From positions 620,001 through 684,000 of the forward strand of contig NZ_JABBXA010000001.1 of assembly GCF_014161445.1 (NCBI RefSeq): a stretch of 64,000 nucleotides of DNA. The letters are read 5' to 3'. This document shows positions 15,916 to 26,813 of the stretch, in pieces (the stretch's first letter is position 1; every line of letters begins with the position of its first letter). The notes beneath the pieces were generated by a model. The model was given only the letters and a program-made list of their open reading frames with translations. It did not search any database and had not been told where the DNA came from. The DNA is from Microbispora sp. H13382 (GTDB lineage: Bacteria; Actinomycetota; Actinomycetes; Streptosporangiales; Streptosporangiaceae). The position numbers and the translations under genes were made by a program.

Positions 15916-16803
15916 ATGACCACGACCGACTTCGACCGCGCCCGGCTGACCAGCCCGCCGCGCATCCGCTCGCTGCGCCTGGGGGAGCTCACGGTCAGCT
16001 TCGTCCCGGACGGGGCGGGGCGGCTGAAGCGCGGATGGCTGCCCGCCGCCACCGCCGCCGACTGGGAGACCCTCCACGACTATCTCGACGAGGACGGCTT
16101 CCTGACCGGAGGCTTCGGCGCGCTGCTGGTGGAGCGGGGCGACCGGGCGCTGCTCATCGACACCGGTCTGGGGCCCGCGTCACAGCCCGACGACCCGGCC
16201 AACCCGCTGATGGGCAGCCTGTCCGCCGGTGAACTGCTCGACAATCTGCGGCGGCTGGGCCGCGAGCCGGGGCAGATCGAGGCCGTCGCCATCACCCACC
16301 TGCACATCGACCACCTGGGCTGGGCCTGGAGCGCCGCCCCCGGCACCGACGCTCCGCCGTTCGCGCACGCCCCTCACCTCGTCGCGGCGCCCGAATGGGA
16401 GCGGCGCGATCTGGCCGCCCACAGCGGCGCGACCGCGGAGCGCCTGGCCGCCTTCGCCTCCCGCGTCCGCACGGTCGACGACGGCGAGGAGATCTTCCCC
16501 GGCGTCCGGGCGTCGTTCGTCACCGGGCACACCGTCGGCCACACCACCTACGTCATCACCGGCGGCGACCAGAGGCTCATCGCCTTCGGCGACGCTCTCC
16601 ATTCGCCGGTCCAGGTCATCCATCCCGAGTGGTCCTGCGCGATCGACCACGACCCCGCGGAATCGGCGGAACGCCGCCGCCGCCTGGTCGAGGAGCTGAG
16701 CGGTCCCGGCACCATCGGCTACGGCGGCCACTTCGCCGACGTGGTCTTCGGCCGGGCCGAGCACCGCCCCGACGGCCGGTTCACCTGGGTTCCCGTCGCC
16801 TGA
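15916..16803 (+). CDS. Metallo-beta-lactamase-fold hydrolase
   Basis: A 295-residue cytosolic enzyme with the zinc motif THLHIDHLG (HxHxDH, about residues 122-130). Further metal ligands are likely in VTGHTVGHT and FGDALHSP. It has no signal peptide, so it is not a secreted beta-lactamase. The overall order resembles the lactonase/AttM-like branch of the family, but the substrate is not readable from sequence. Start is ATG 15916 with GAGGCAGG upstream; TAACGT at 15860-15865 is a possible -10. It sits between rsmB and rpe with its own promoter, so no pathway link follows from position. Confidence 0.85.
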   Translation: MTTTDFDRARLTSPPRIRSLRLGELTVSFVPDGAGRLKRGWLPAATAADWETLHDYLDEDGFLTGGFGALLVERGDRALLIDTGLGPASQPDDPANPLMGSLSAGELLDNLRRLGREPGQIEAVAITHLHIDHLGWAWSAAPGTDAPPFAHAPHLVAAPEWERRDLAAHSGATAERLAAFASRVRTVDDGEEIFPGVRASFVTGHTVGHTTYVITGGDQRLIAFGDALHSPVQVIHPEWSCAIDHDPAESAERRRRLVEELSGPGTIGYGGHFADVVFGRAEHRPDGRFTWVPVA

Positions 16804-16847
16804 CCGTCCGGGCGCCGGGGCGGGGCGGGCGGGGCGCCCGGGCGAAA

Positions 16848-16853
16848 TAGACT
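16848..16853 (+). promoter_or_regulatory. rpe promoter -10 candidate
   Basis: TAGACT ends nine bases before the rpe ATG, so the transcript would begin at or within a few bases of the start codon. Confidence 0.5.
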
Positions 16854-16862
16854 GCAGGGACT

Positions 16863-17534
16863 ATGGCCGTTCAGATCTCGCCCAGCATCCTGTCCGCTGA
16901 CTTCGCCCGCCTCGCCGACGAGGCCGCACGGGTGGAGAACGTCGCCGACTGGCTCCACGTCGACGTGATGGACTACCAATTCGTGCCCAACCTCACGCTC
17001 GGTCTGCCGGTCGTCGAGTCGCTGCTGAAGACCACCTCGACGCCGATCGACTGCCACCTGATGATCCAGGACCCGGACCGGTGGGCGCCGGACTACGCGG
17101 AGGCGGGAGCGGCAAGCGTCACCATCCACGCCGAGGCGGCCAAGGCCGCCGTGCGAACGCTGCGGGCGATCCGTGCCGCCGGGGCGAGGGCCGGCCTGGC
17201 GCTGAACCCGGCGACCGCCGTCGAGGGATACGAGGACCTGCTGCCCGAGATCGACATGCTGCTCGTCATGACCGTCGAGCCGGGCTTCGGGGGGCAGCGC
17301 TTCCTCGACATCGTGCTGCCCAAGGTGTCCCGGGCGAGGGCGCTGATCGACAAGCACGGCGGCGAGGTGTGGCTCCAGGTCGACGGCGGCGTCTCCACGG
17401 AGACGATCGAGCGCTGCGCCGAGGCCGGGGCCGACGTGTTCGTGGCGGGCAACGCCGTCTACGGCGCCGACGACCCCGCCCGCGCCGTCGCGGAGCTCAG
17501 GAGCCTGGCCGAGCGGGCCACCCCGCCCGCCTGA
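16863..17534 (+). CDS. rpe: Ribulose-phosphate 3-epimerase
   Basis: Interconverts ribulose 5-phosphate and xylulose 5-phosphate in the pentose phosphate pathway. The 223-residue TIM barrel has all signatures: [12 protein letters not shown] at the N-terminus, [15 protein letters not shown] with the metal-binding histidine and catalytic aspartate, [15 protein letters not shown], and VDGGVS with the second catalytic aspartate. It starts at ATG 16863 immediately behind a TAGACT promoter element. The importer operon faces it from the other strand; 138 very GC-rich bases between them contain palindromic GGCCGGCC runs that may act as a two-way terminator. Confidence 0.95.
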   Translation: MAVQISPSILSADFARLADEAARVENVADWLHVDVMDYQFVPNLTLGLPVVESLLKTTSTPIDCHLMIQDPDRWAPDYAEAGAASVTIHAEAAKAAVRTLRAIRAAGARAGLALNPATAVEGYEDLLPEIDMLLVMTVEPGFGGQRFLDIVLPKVSRARALIDKHGGEVWLQVDGGVSTETIERCAEAGADVFVAGNAVYGADDPARAVAELRSLAERATPPA

Positions 17535-17672
17535 TCAGCCCGCCTCGTCGGCCCGGCCGGCCCGGCTGCGCGCATGGCGGCGCGGGGCCGGCCGCCAGTC
17601 GGCCGGGGCCCGTCGCAGGGTCGCCACGCTGCGCGGTGCCGCCGCTCGTCCACTTGTCGCCTATGGTCCGCG

Positions 17673-18700
<1,028 letters not shown>

Positions 18701-18704
<4 letters not shown>

Positions 18705-19873
18705 GCGTCGTCCCCGGTCTGCGCGGTGTCCTTGTCCTGCGGGGTGTCCCCGGATTGCACGGTGTCCCCGCACTGCACGGTGTCCCCGGACTGCGTGGTG
18801 TCATCGGCACTCGCCGTGCCGGCGGCCCGTGCGGTGCGGAGTTCCCTCTTCTGCCCGAGGGTGAGGTAGCAGGCGTCCCCGTGCCCGGTCTCCGGCGAGA
18901 GGGACGGCCGCTGGGCGAAGCACAATTCCGGCCCGGCGAGCCGCGGGTAGTCGCAGCGCGGATGGAACGGGCAGCCGGACGGCGGGTTGAGCAGGCTCGG
19001 GGGAGTGCCGCGCACCGGCATCAGCGGCACGTCCACCGACGAGTTCAGGCGTGGCATGGACGACAGCAGCCCCCACGTGTAGGGGTGCTGCGGCTCGCGC
19101 AGCACCTCGCGTACGGTGCCGCGCTCGGCCGCCCGTCCCGCGTACATGACCAGGACGTTGTCGGCGGTGTTGGCCACCACGCCGAGGTCGTGGGTGATCA
19201 GGATGATCGAGGTGCCGAACTGCTGCTGGAGCTCCTTGAGCAGGTCGAGGATCTGCGCCTGCACCGTCACGTCGAGCGCGGTCGTCGGCTCGTCGGCGAT
19301 GAGCAGGTCGGGGTCGCACACCAGCGCCATCGCGATCATCGCGCGCTGCCGCATGCCGCCGGAGAACTCGTGCGGGTAGCTGTCCACGCGGCGCTCCGGC
19401 TGGGGGATGCCCACGCGGCGCAGCATCTCGATCGCCCGCTCGCGGGCGTCCTTCTTGTTCGCGCCCTTGTGCTTGCGGTAGACCTCGCCGATCTGCCGGC
19501 CGATCGTGTGGAACGGCGACAGCGCGGTCAGCGGATCCTGGAAGATCATCGCGACGCGGTTGCCGCGGAGCTTCTCCATCGTGCCGGCGCCCGCCGAGAT
19601 CAGCTCCTCGCCCTCCAGCCAGATCTCGCCGCCGATCTTCGTGTGGGCGGGATCGTGCAGGCCGAGGATGGCGAGGTTGGTCACCGACTTGCCCGATCCG
19701 GACTCGCCGACGATGCCGAGCGTGGTGCCCTTCTCCAGATCGAAGGACAGGCCGTCGACGGCGTGCACGATGCCGTCCTCGGTGCTGAACTCGACGCTCA
19801 AATCGCGGACGGACAGGAACGGCCCGGGGCCGCGCGAGGTCCCCGGCTCGCCGCTCCACGACACGGTGGTCAC
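18701..19873 (-). CDS. Peptide/nickel ABC importer ATPase (DppD/OppD-type)
   Basis: First ATPase of the importer, 390 residues. Walker A is GESGSGKS, the signature SGGMRQR, and Walker B LLIADEP. The family C-terminal block with cysteines ([11 protein letters not shown] and two more) follows. An unusual acidic tail after residue 350 holds repeats of SGDTVQ-type units (codons 362-390), encoded by an 18-base minisatellite absent from the usual family ending. The ATG at 19873 lies 40 bases downstream of the permease stop. Cytosolic face of the membrane complex. Confidence 0.92.
18719..18805 (-). repeat. 18-bp coding repeat at the end of the DppD-type gene
   Basis: Four to five copies of an 18-base unit. 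On the plus strand it reads roughly GTGTCCCCGGACTGCACG. It encodes the Gly-Asp-Thr-rich tail of the ATPase. The GGACA core resembles the repeats in priA and ssuB. Confidence 0.8.
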
Positions 19874-19913
19874 TTGCTGCTCCAGTTCCAGGTTCGACTC
19901 GGTGGGGCGGGGC

Positions 19914-20894
19914 TCAGCCCAGGCGGACCCGCGGATCGATGAACGCGTAGAGCACGTCCACGACGATGTTCAGCAGAACGATCGCCGCCGCGCCCACGAT
20001 GGTCACGCCGAGCAGCATCGGCAGGTCGGTGTTCTGCACCGCCCGTACGGCGAGCTCGCCGATGCCGTGCAGGCTGAACGTCTGCTCGGTGATGATCGCG
20101 CCGCCCAGGAGCGTGGCCAGGTCGACGCCGAAGATCGTGACGATGGGGATCATCGCGCCACGCCAGGCGAAGCGGAAGAAGACCGCACGGTTCGACATGC
20201 CCTTGGCGCGCGCCGTGCGCACGTAGTCCTCGGCGAGCTGTTCGACCATCTGCGACCGGGTCATGCGCGTGTAGTTGGCGGTGAAGATGATCGACAGCAC
20301 CACCCACGGCAGCAGGAGGTGGGTGAACCACTCCAGCGGGCTCTCGGTGATCGGCACGTAGGACGGGCGCGGGATCAGCTGCATGGTGTCCACGAGGTAG
20401 AACGCCAGCAGCGGCCCGACGAAGTAGATCTGCAGCGAGGCGCCGATGACCGACGACGCGCTGGCGACCTTGTCGAGCGGCTGCCCGACCTTCCAGGCCG
20501 CGATCATGCCGGTGAGGATGCCGAACGCCAGGATGACCACGGACGCGCCGACGGTGAGCGACAGCGTCACCGGGAAGCGGTCGACGATGGCGCCGAAGAC
20601 GGGCTCCTGGGTGGCGAAGGAGTAGCCGAGGCACGGCGCGGGACACTCGCCGAACTGGACGAACTCACGGCCCACGAAGATGCCGACGAGCCAGTGCCAG
20701 TACTGCACGAACAGCGGCTCGTCCATGCCGAGGTTGTGGCGGATCAGCGCCAGCGTCTCCGGCTGGCAGATCTTGCCGCAGAACGCCCGGGCGGGGTCAC
20801 GCGGGATCGCGTAGAAGAGGTAGAACGTGATCGCGCTGATGATCAGCAGGATCACGAGGGCGCCGGCGACGCGGCGTACCAGAAAGCTGGTCAT
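19914..20894 (-). CDS. Peptide/nickel ABC importer permease (DppB-type)
   Basis: Membrane-spanning permease of 326 residues with about six hydrophobic segments, beginning RVAGALVILLIISAITFYLFY. The binding-protein-dependent transport (EAA) loop is seen as YVRTARAKGMSNRAVFFRFAWR before the last two helices. A periplasmic-side loop between the first two helices contains three to four cysteines (FCGKICQ and ECPAPCLGY), unusual for this family and possibly disulfide-forming or metal-sensing. It sits between the binding protein and the first ATPase gene. Confidence 0.92.
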   Translation of the reverse strand: MTSFLVRRVAGALVILLIISAITFYLFYAIPRDPARAFCGKICQPETLALIRHNLGMDEPLFVQYWHWLVGIFVGREFVQFGECPAPCLGYSFATQEPVFGAIVDRFPVTLSLTVGASVVILAFGILTGMIAAWKVGQPLDKVASASSVIGASLQIYFVGPLLAFYLVDTMQLIPRPSYVPITESPLEWFTHLLLPWVVLSIIFTANYTRMTRSQMVEQLAEDYVRTARAKGMSNRAVFFRFAWRGAMIPIVTIFGVDLATLLGGAIITEQTFSLHGIGELAVRAVQNTDLPMLLGVTIVGAAAIVLLNIVVDVLYAFIDPRVRLG

Positions 20895-20969
20895 GATCTC
20901 GCACTTGCTCCTGCGGGCGGGCCGGAGGTCCGCCGCCCCCCGCGACGGGGACGGCGGACCGGGTTGCTG

Positions 20970-22763
20970 CTACTTGACCCAGATGTCGAGCGCCGACTGC
21001 TCGCCCTCGATCGGGTCCATCTTCACCCCGCCGAGACCCGAGCCGTACAGACCGAAGTAGGTCTGGTAGTACTCGGGCACGATCGCGGCCTGCTCCATGA
21101 TCATCCTGTCGATCGCGGCCCAGGCCTTGCCCGCCTCGGCGGCGTCGGTGATCGCGTTGGCCTTATCGATGGCCTCGTTGATCTCCGGCACGTTGATGTG
21201 GGTGTAGTTCGGCGCGTTGTCCGCGATCTGGCGGCCGTCGAACTGCGGCTGGATCGCGGTCGAACCGGTCGGCCAGTCAGCCGCCCAGCCGCCCCAGTAG
21301 ATGTCGAACTTGTTGTCCACCGGACCGATGGCGTCGTAGTACGTCGTCGGGTTGAGCGGCTTGGCCACCACCTTGAAGCCGGCCTTGGTCAGCGCCTCCT
21401 TGATGGCGACGGTGACCTTCTCCTGCGTCGGCGTCTGGTTGTAGGCGTAGACGACGGTCGGGTTCGGGTTGCCCGAGTCGGCCAGCAGCTTCTTGGCCGC
21501 CTCGGGGTCGCCCTCGGGCTTGGCCAGCTTGCCGTACAGGTCGAACGCCTCGTAACCGAGGACGGTCGGGCTCATCACGGTCGTGGCGATCTTGCCGGTG
21601 TTCACCTCGCCGCCCGAGATCTGCTGGATCTGCTTGGCGGGCCAGGCGGTGATGATCGCCTTGCGGACGTTGACGTCGGTGATCCGCTTGGTGTTGATGT
21701 TGTAGAAGGTGGTGAACGGCGTCAGGCCCTGCACCGACCGCTTCATCAGCTCGGCGTTGCCCAGCACCTCCTGGACCCGCTCGGCCGCGACCGCGTTGTG
21801 GAAGGTGAACGCGTTCTTGTCGTTGCCGGTGTCGGCCATGAAGCGCTCGGTGGTCTGCTGGGCCTGGACTCCGAACTCCATGTGGAACTTGTCCGGGTAG
21901 GCGTGCCGGATCGGGTCGGTCTTCGGGTCCCAGTGCTCGTTGCGCTCCAGGTCCATCGACTTGTCCGTGATGTGGCTCACGATCTTGTACGGACCGGACG
22001 AGAACGGCTGCTTGTCGTACTTCTGCTTGGTGTCCTGCGCCTTGGGCACGGCGCCGTAGCCGGTCATGGCCACGGTGAAGTTGAAGTCCGGGTGCTCCCC
22101 GTTGAGGTGGAAGACCACCGTCTTGTCGTCCGGAGTCTCGATCGTGTCGAGCTCCTTGCCGTCGTACGGGCCCTTGTACTGGTCGCGGAACGGCTTGTTC
22201 GGGTCCGGGACCAGCCAGGTCTCGGCGTAGTCCGGGCCCTCGGTGATGAAGTCGGCGAACAGGCGCTCGAAGCTGTACTTGATGTCAGCGGAGGTGATCG
22301 GCGAGCCGTCCTGCCACTTCAGGCCGTCCTTGAGCGCGAACTTCCACGTCTTGCCGCCGTCGTCGGTGGTGCCGGTGTCGGTGGCGAGGTCGCCGACGAG
22401 CTTGATGTTGCCCGACTCGTCGTGCTTGTACGCCGTCAGCGTCCGGGTGAACAGCTTGGACACCGAGGAGTTGTAGTTCACGTAGACGCGGCCCGGGTCC
22501 AGGTGGCTGAAGTCGTCGCGGTCGATCATGTAGACCGTGCCGCCGGACTTGGCGCCCTGGATCTCCGGGGCGGGGCCCGTGGAGTCCTGGGCGGTGCCGA
22601 CCGTGATCGCGCTGACCGCCTTGTTCTCGAGCGGCTTCTGGGAGGTGCTCGCGGCGCCCTGGGGCGCCCCGCCGCCACCGCCCTTGGCGCAGCCGGCGAG
22701 GGCGAGCGCCCCCGCCGCGAGCACGGCCGTCATCGAGGCGATCCGCCTGCTATGCGATCTCAT
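20970..22763 (-). CDS. ABC importer substrate-binding lipoprotein (DppA/OppA-type)
   Basis: Family 5 extracellular solute-binding protein, 597 residues from ATG 22763, with AGGAAGGA just upstream. The lipoprotein signal ends at LALAGC, so the mature protein is anchored at the outer face of the membrane. Family landmarks include the ERLFADF/WKFALKDGLKWQDGSPITSAD region and the C-terminal Trp-Gly-rich segment (YWGGWAADWPTGS). The gene lies between the two permease genes, an order (C-A-B-D-F) different from the common A-B-C-D-F. Ligand specificity is not evident. Confidence 0.93.
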   Translation of the reverse strand: MRSHSRRIASMTAVLAAGALALAGCAKGGGGGAPQGAASTSQKPLENKAVSAITVGTAQDSTGPAPEIQGAKSGGTVYMIDRDDFSHLDPGRVYVNYNSSVSKLFTRTLTAYKHDESGNIKLVGDLATDTGTTDDGGKTWKFALKDGLKWQDGSPITSADIKYSFERLFADFITEGPDYAETWLVPDPNKPFRDQYKGPYDGKELDTIETPDDKTVVFHLNGEHPDFNFTVAMTGYGAVPKAQDTKQKYDKQPFSSGPYKIVSHITDKSMDLERNEHWDPKTDPIRHAYPDKFHMEFGVQAQQTTERFMADTGNDKNAFTFHNAVAAERVQEVLGNAELMKRSVQGLTPFTTFYNINTKRITDVNVRKAIITAWPAKQIQQISGGEVNTGKIATTVMSPTVLGYEAFDLYGKLAKPEGDPEAAKKLLADSGNPNPTVVYAYNQTPTQEKVTVAIKEALTKAGFKVVAKPLNPTTYYDAIGPVDNKFDIYWGGWAADWPTGSTAIQPQFDGRQIADNAPNYTHINVPEINEAIDKANAITDAAEAGKAWAAIDRMIMEQAAIVPEYYQTYFGLYGSGLGGVKMDPIEGEQSALDIWVK

Positions 22764-22795
22764 ATGGTCCTTCCTATGGGGGAGAGCGCGTGTGG

Positions 22796-23818
22796 TCAGC
22801 GCTTGGTCTTGGGGTCGAAGGCGTCGCGGATGGAGTCCCCGAGCAGGTTGAAGGCGACGACGAAGATCAGCATCGACACGCCCGGGAAGATCAGATACGT
22901 CACGTCGGAGTGGTAGACGTTGGCGCCCACCTGGAACATCCGGCCCCAGTCGGGGGTGGGCTCGGTCATGCCGACGCCCAGGAAGCCGAGGCCCGCCTCG
23001 GCGCCCACGTACAGCGGCAGCGCGAGGGTGGCCTGGATGATGATCGGCGTCCAGAGATTCGGCAGCAGTTCCTTGAAGATGACGCGGCCCGGAGAGGCGC
23101 CCGTGACGCGGGCGGCCTCGACGAACTCGCGCGTCCGCAGCGACAGCACCTGGGCGCGCAGCAGGCGGGCGATCGTGGCCCAGCCGAGGACGGTCAGGAC
23201 GACGCAGATCGACACGTACCTGAGCCAGACCGGCGTCTCCTCCTCCGGCAGCACGATCGCGGCCTCGACGACCGGCAGGAAGACGATCAGGAAGAGCTGC
23301 GAGGGGAAGGCCAGCAGCGTGTCGATGACACGGCCGATCACGTAGTCGGTCTTGCCGCCGAGGTAGCCCGAGGTGATGCCCATCACGACGCCGATGACCG
23401 TCGTGATCACGGTCACGATGACCGCGATGCTCAGCGACGTGCGAATGCCGTACACGAGCTGCATGAATACGTCGCGGCCCAGGCCCGGCTCCAGGCCGAA
23501 CCAGAATTCGCCGCTCATGCCGCCGTTCGGGGCGATGGGATAGCCGTACTCGTTGAGCAGGCCCGGCTGGTTCTGCCCGTATGTGGTGTACGGGTCCTTG
23601 CCGTACAAGGCGGAGATCACGGGTGCCAGGAGCGCGATCAGGAAGAACGCGAGCACGATGATCGCCGAGACCACGCCGGTCTTGTCGCGCCGGAACCGGC
23701 GCCACATGAGCTGACCGGGCGAACGGCCGACGATGGCGGGACCGGACCCGGACGATGCCGTCGTCTCCACGGAGTCCGCGGCGGTGTCGTCGGTCGTGGT
23801 CGAGGAGGGGAACGTCAT
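22796..23818 (-). CDS. Peptide/nickel ABC importer permease (DppC-type)
   Basis: First gene of the importer operon, a 340-residue permease. A hydrophilic Ser/Thr-rich N-terminus (1-45) precedes the first helix (GVVSAIIVLAFFLIALLAPVI). The second permease half carries the EAA loop FVEAARVTGASPGRVIFKELLPN. ATG 23818 follows GGGAGCACCGCACC. TATAGT on the minus strand at 23864-23869 is a likely -10, placing the transcript start about 40 bases before the gene. The divergent upstream region also serves the riboflavin operon. Confidence 0.92.
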   Translation of the reverse strand: MTFPSSTTTDDTAADSVETTASSGSGPAIVGRSPGQLMWRRFRRDKTGVVSAIIVLAFFLIALLAPVISALYGKDPYTTYGQNQPGLLNEYGYPIAPNGGMSGEFWFGLEPGLGRDVFMQLVYGIRTSLSIAVIVTVITTVIGVVMGITSGYLGGKTDYVIGRVIDTLLAFPSQLFLIVFLPVVEAAIVLPEEETPVWLRYVSICVVLTVLGWATIARLLRAQVLSLRTREFVEAARVTGASPGRVIFKELLPNLWTPIIIQATLALPLYVGAEAGLGFLGVGMTEPTPDWGRMFQVGANVYHSDVTYLIFPGVSMLIFVVAFNLLGDSIRDAFDPKTKR

Positions 23819-23863
23819 GGTGCGGTGCTCCCGGATGGACCATTAACGATCGGAAGAGATCCG

Positions 23864-23869
23864 ACTATA
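23864..23869 (-). promoter_or_regulatory. Importer operon -10 candidate
   Basis: TATAGT on the minus strand, 45 bases before the permease ATG at 23818. No clear -35 hexamer is visible at the expected distance. Confidence 0.45.
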
Positions 23870-24025
23870 GGGAACCCTGGCAACTAATTTTGCGCGGGTC
23901 AATCACTTGAGGCGGGTAGTTCGCCACTTGCTTGCTTCGTTGTGCAAAGTAAATCACCTTGTGTCCTGCGACCGCATTGACCTCGGTATACGCGGCACGG
24001 GAGACTGTTTATTACATAAATGCCG

Positions 24026-24049
24026 TTGTGTCACAACTTTGTGACACAA
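24026..24049. promoter_or_regulatory. Perfect 11-bp inverted repeat, operator candidate
   Basis: TTGTGTCACAA at 24026-24036 is followed by CT and then by its exact reverse complement, TTGTGACACAA, at 24039-24049. It lies in an AT-richer stretch between the importer operon (208 bases away) and the riboflavin leader (114 bases away). The symmetry and the TGTG/CACA cores are what a dimeric helix-turn-helix or CRP/FNR-type regulator would bind. Which flank it controls is open. The rest of 23870-24135 shows no gene. Confidence 0.6.
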
Positions 24050-24137
24050 ACCGCACATGCCTGAGACTGAGCGCATCCGATAAGCATGTGCCGCAGATCA
24101 CCGCAATCCCGCGCTAGGGCAACGAGCCGGGCATCGC

Positions 24138-24143
24138 TACACT
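24138..24143 (+). promoter_or_regulatory. Riboflavin operon -10 candidate
   Basis: TACACT lies about 20 bases upstream of the first conserved base of the FMN riboswitch, the distance expected if the RNA starts with the aptamer. Confidence 0.5.
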
Positions 24144-24163
24144 GACGGGTAGCAGAGCAGCGT

Positions 24164-24304
24164 GCTCCGGGGTCGGTGTAATTCCGAACCGGCGGTGACA
24201 CCCCTGTCCCCAGGGGTGACAGTCCGCGACCCGGCCGAAGCCATCGGCCGGTGGACCTGGTGAGATTCCAGGACCGACGGTGAAAGTCCGGATGGGAGGA
24301 AGCG
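24164..24304 (+). promoter_or_regulatory. FMN riboswitch (RFN element)
   Basis: The conserved FMN aptamer blocks occur in order: GGGGTCGGTGTAATTCCGAA (from 24169), CCGGCGGTGAC, a stem with CCCCTG and CAGGGG, AGTCCGCGACCC, a stem with GGCC arms, GGTGAGATTCCAGGACCGAC, and GGTGAAAGTCCGGATGGGAG ending near 24300. FMN binding would reduce expression of the rib genes that follow. Bases 24305-24441 form the expression platform. They contain several GGCGGCC/GGCCGCC palindromes able to form terminator or sequestering stems before the ribD ribosome binding site. Confidence 0.96.
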
Positions 24305-24441
24305 CGCGAACGGGCGGCCGTGGTGCCGCCGGGCGGCCGTGTGGCCGCGCCGGCAGCGATGCCGCCCGTGCGGGTGATGCGAGGCCGCATCTCCGACCAC
24401 CCCCGGGGCCCGCCGTAGACAACGGCGAGAGGAAGACCGGG

Positions 24442-25584
<1,143 letters not shown>

Positions 25585-26181
25585 ATGTTCACCGGAATCG
25601 TCGAGGAACTCGGCGAGGTCGTGGCACTAGAGCCGCGGGGCGACTCCGCGCGCCTCACGGTGCGCGGCGCGGTCGTCACCGGCGACGCCGGGCACGGCGA
25701 CTCGATCGCCGTCAACGGCGTCTGCCTCACGGTGGCCGAGGTAGAGGGGGACTCCTTCACCGCCGACGTGATGAGGGAGACCCTCGACCGGTCCTCGCTC
25801 GGGGCCCTGCGTCCCGGCGCGCGGGTCAACCTGGAGCGCGCCGTACGGGCCGACCAGCGCCTCGGCGGGCACATCGTGCAGGGCCACGTGGACGGGACCG
25901 GGGAGGTGCTGTCACGCGAGCCCGGGGAGCACTGGGAGGTCGTACGGCTCTCGCTGCCCGCGAACCTCGCCCGGTACGTCGTGGAGAAGGGCTCGATCGC
26001 GGTGGACGGCGTCAGCCTCACCGTGGCCGGTGTGGCGGAGGACTCCTTCGCCGTCAGCCTGATCCCCACCACCCTCGGCCTCACCACGCTGGGCCGCAAG
26101 CAGCCCGGCGAGCCGGTCAACCTCGAGGTGGACGTGATCGCCAAGTACGTCGAGAAGCTCACCCTGGGAACGCGGGCATGA
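25585..26181 (+). CDS. ribE: Riboflavin synthase, alpha chain
   Basis: Dismutates two molecules of 6,7-dimethyl-8-ribityllumazine to riboflavin. The 198-residue protein has the expected two lumazine-binding barrels: [10 protein letters not shown] begins the first, and [13 protein letters not shown] begins the second near residue 92. NGVCLTV and DGVSLTV occupy equivalent places in each half. ATG 25585 follows the ribD stop without a gap, and the end overlaps the transporter gene by four bases (ATGA). Controlled with the operon by the FMN riboswitch. Confidence 0.95.
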   Translation: MFTGIVEELGEVVALEPRGDSARLTVRGAVVTGDAGHGDSIAVNGVCLTVAEVEGDSFTADVMRETLDRSSLGALRPGARVNLERAVRADQRLGGHIVQGHVDGTGEVLSREPGEHWEVVRLSLPANLARYVVEKGSIAVDGVSLTVAGVAEDSFAVSLIPTTLGLTTLGRKQPGEPVNLEVDVIAKYVEKLTLGTRA

Positions 26182-26813
26182 GCTGGACGGACGCGGCGGC
26201 GTTCTACGTTTTCGGCAAGCCCGTGCTGTGGACCGACCTGGTCGGCAACGTGTGCGCGCTCGGCACGGTCTGGCTCGCGATCAGGAGAACGATCTGGACC
26301 TGGCCGGTGCAGCTGCTCGGGTCGGTGCTGCTGTTCGTGGCGTCGGTCAGCGCGCACATCACCGGCAACGCGCTCAAGCAGGCGTTGTTCGGCGTCCTCG
26401 CCGTCTACGGCTGGGTGAAGTGGTCGCGCGGCACCCGTGGCGGCGCCGAACTGCCGATCCGCTCGGCACGCGTCAGGGAGCGGGCGGCGCTCGTGGGCGT
26501 CATGGCCGCCGGGACGGTCGCGGTCGCCCTGCTGTTCACCTATCTCAACGCGCGGGGCCTGAACATCTCCTGGGCGCCCTGGCCCGACGCGTACATCTTC
26601 GTCGGCAGCGCGGTCGCGACGTGGGCGCAGGGCAGGGCCCTGGTCGACTTCTGGATCGTCTGGGTGGCGGTGGACCTCGTCGGTGTGCCGCTGGCGTTCA
26701 GCTCCGGACTGGTGGTCTCCGGCCTGGTCTACGGGGTGTTCTTCGTGATGGTCATGATCGGTTTCCGCGGCTGGCTGCGGCAGTCGCGCGAGTTGCGGGC
26801 GGTGGTCGCATGA
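26178..26813 (+). CDS. ribM: PnuC-family transporter, probably riboflavin uptake (RibM/PnuX-like)
   Basis: A 211-residue membrane protein with about six to seven hydrophobic helices and the PnuC-family pattern ([48 protein letters not shown]). Most PnuC proteins carry nicotinamide riboside. However, the actinobacterial members in FMN-riboswitch operons (RibM of Streptomyces davaonensis, PnuX of Corynebacterium glutamicum) import riboflavin by facilitated diffusion. Its place between ribE and ribBA, with ATGA overlaps on both sides, supports that function. Specificity is therefore inferred from context. Confidence 0.87.
   Translation: MSWTDAAAFYVFGKPVLWTDLVGNVCALGTVWLAIRRTIWTWPVQLLGSVLLFVASVSAHITGNALKQALFGVLAVYGWVKWSRGTRGGAELPIRSARVRERAALVGVMAAGTVAVALLFTYLNARGLNISWAPWPDAYIFVGSAVATWAQGRALVDFWIVWVAVDLVGVPLAFSSGLVVSGLVYGVFFVMVMIGFRGWLRQSRELRAVVA

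Noticed and set aside
15873-16232. Leaderless gene starting at GTG 15873 after TAACGT
   Set aside because: The frame runs through the start of the metallo-beta-lactamase-fold gene in another frame and gives Arg/Ala/Pro-rich text without motifs. The promoter element more likely serves the hydrolase gene.
17535-17672. Definite terminator between rpe and the importer operon
   Set aside because: The region has many GGCC palindromes but no single clearly best stem, so I mention it only in the rpe entry.
19506-22916. Very long plus-strand open frame opposite the ABC importer
   Set aside because: It lies antisense to three recognised transporter genes and its text is biased to His, Asp, Arg and Val from codon-position GC skew. 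No start signals.
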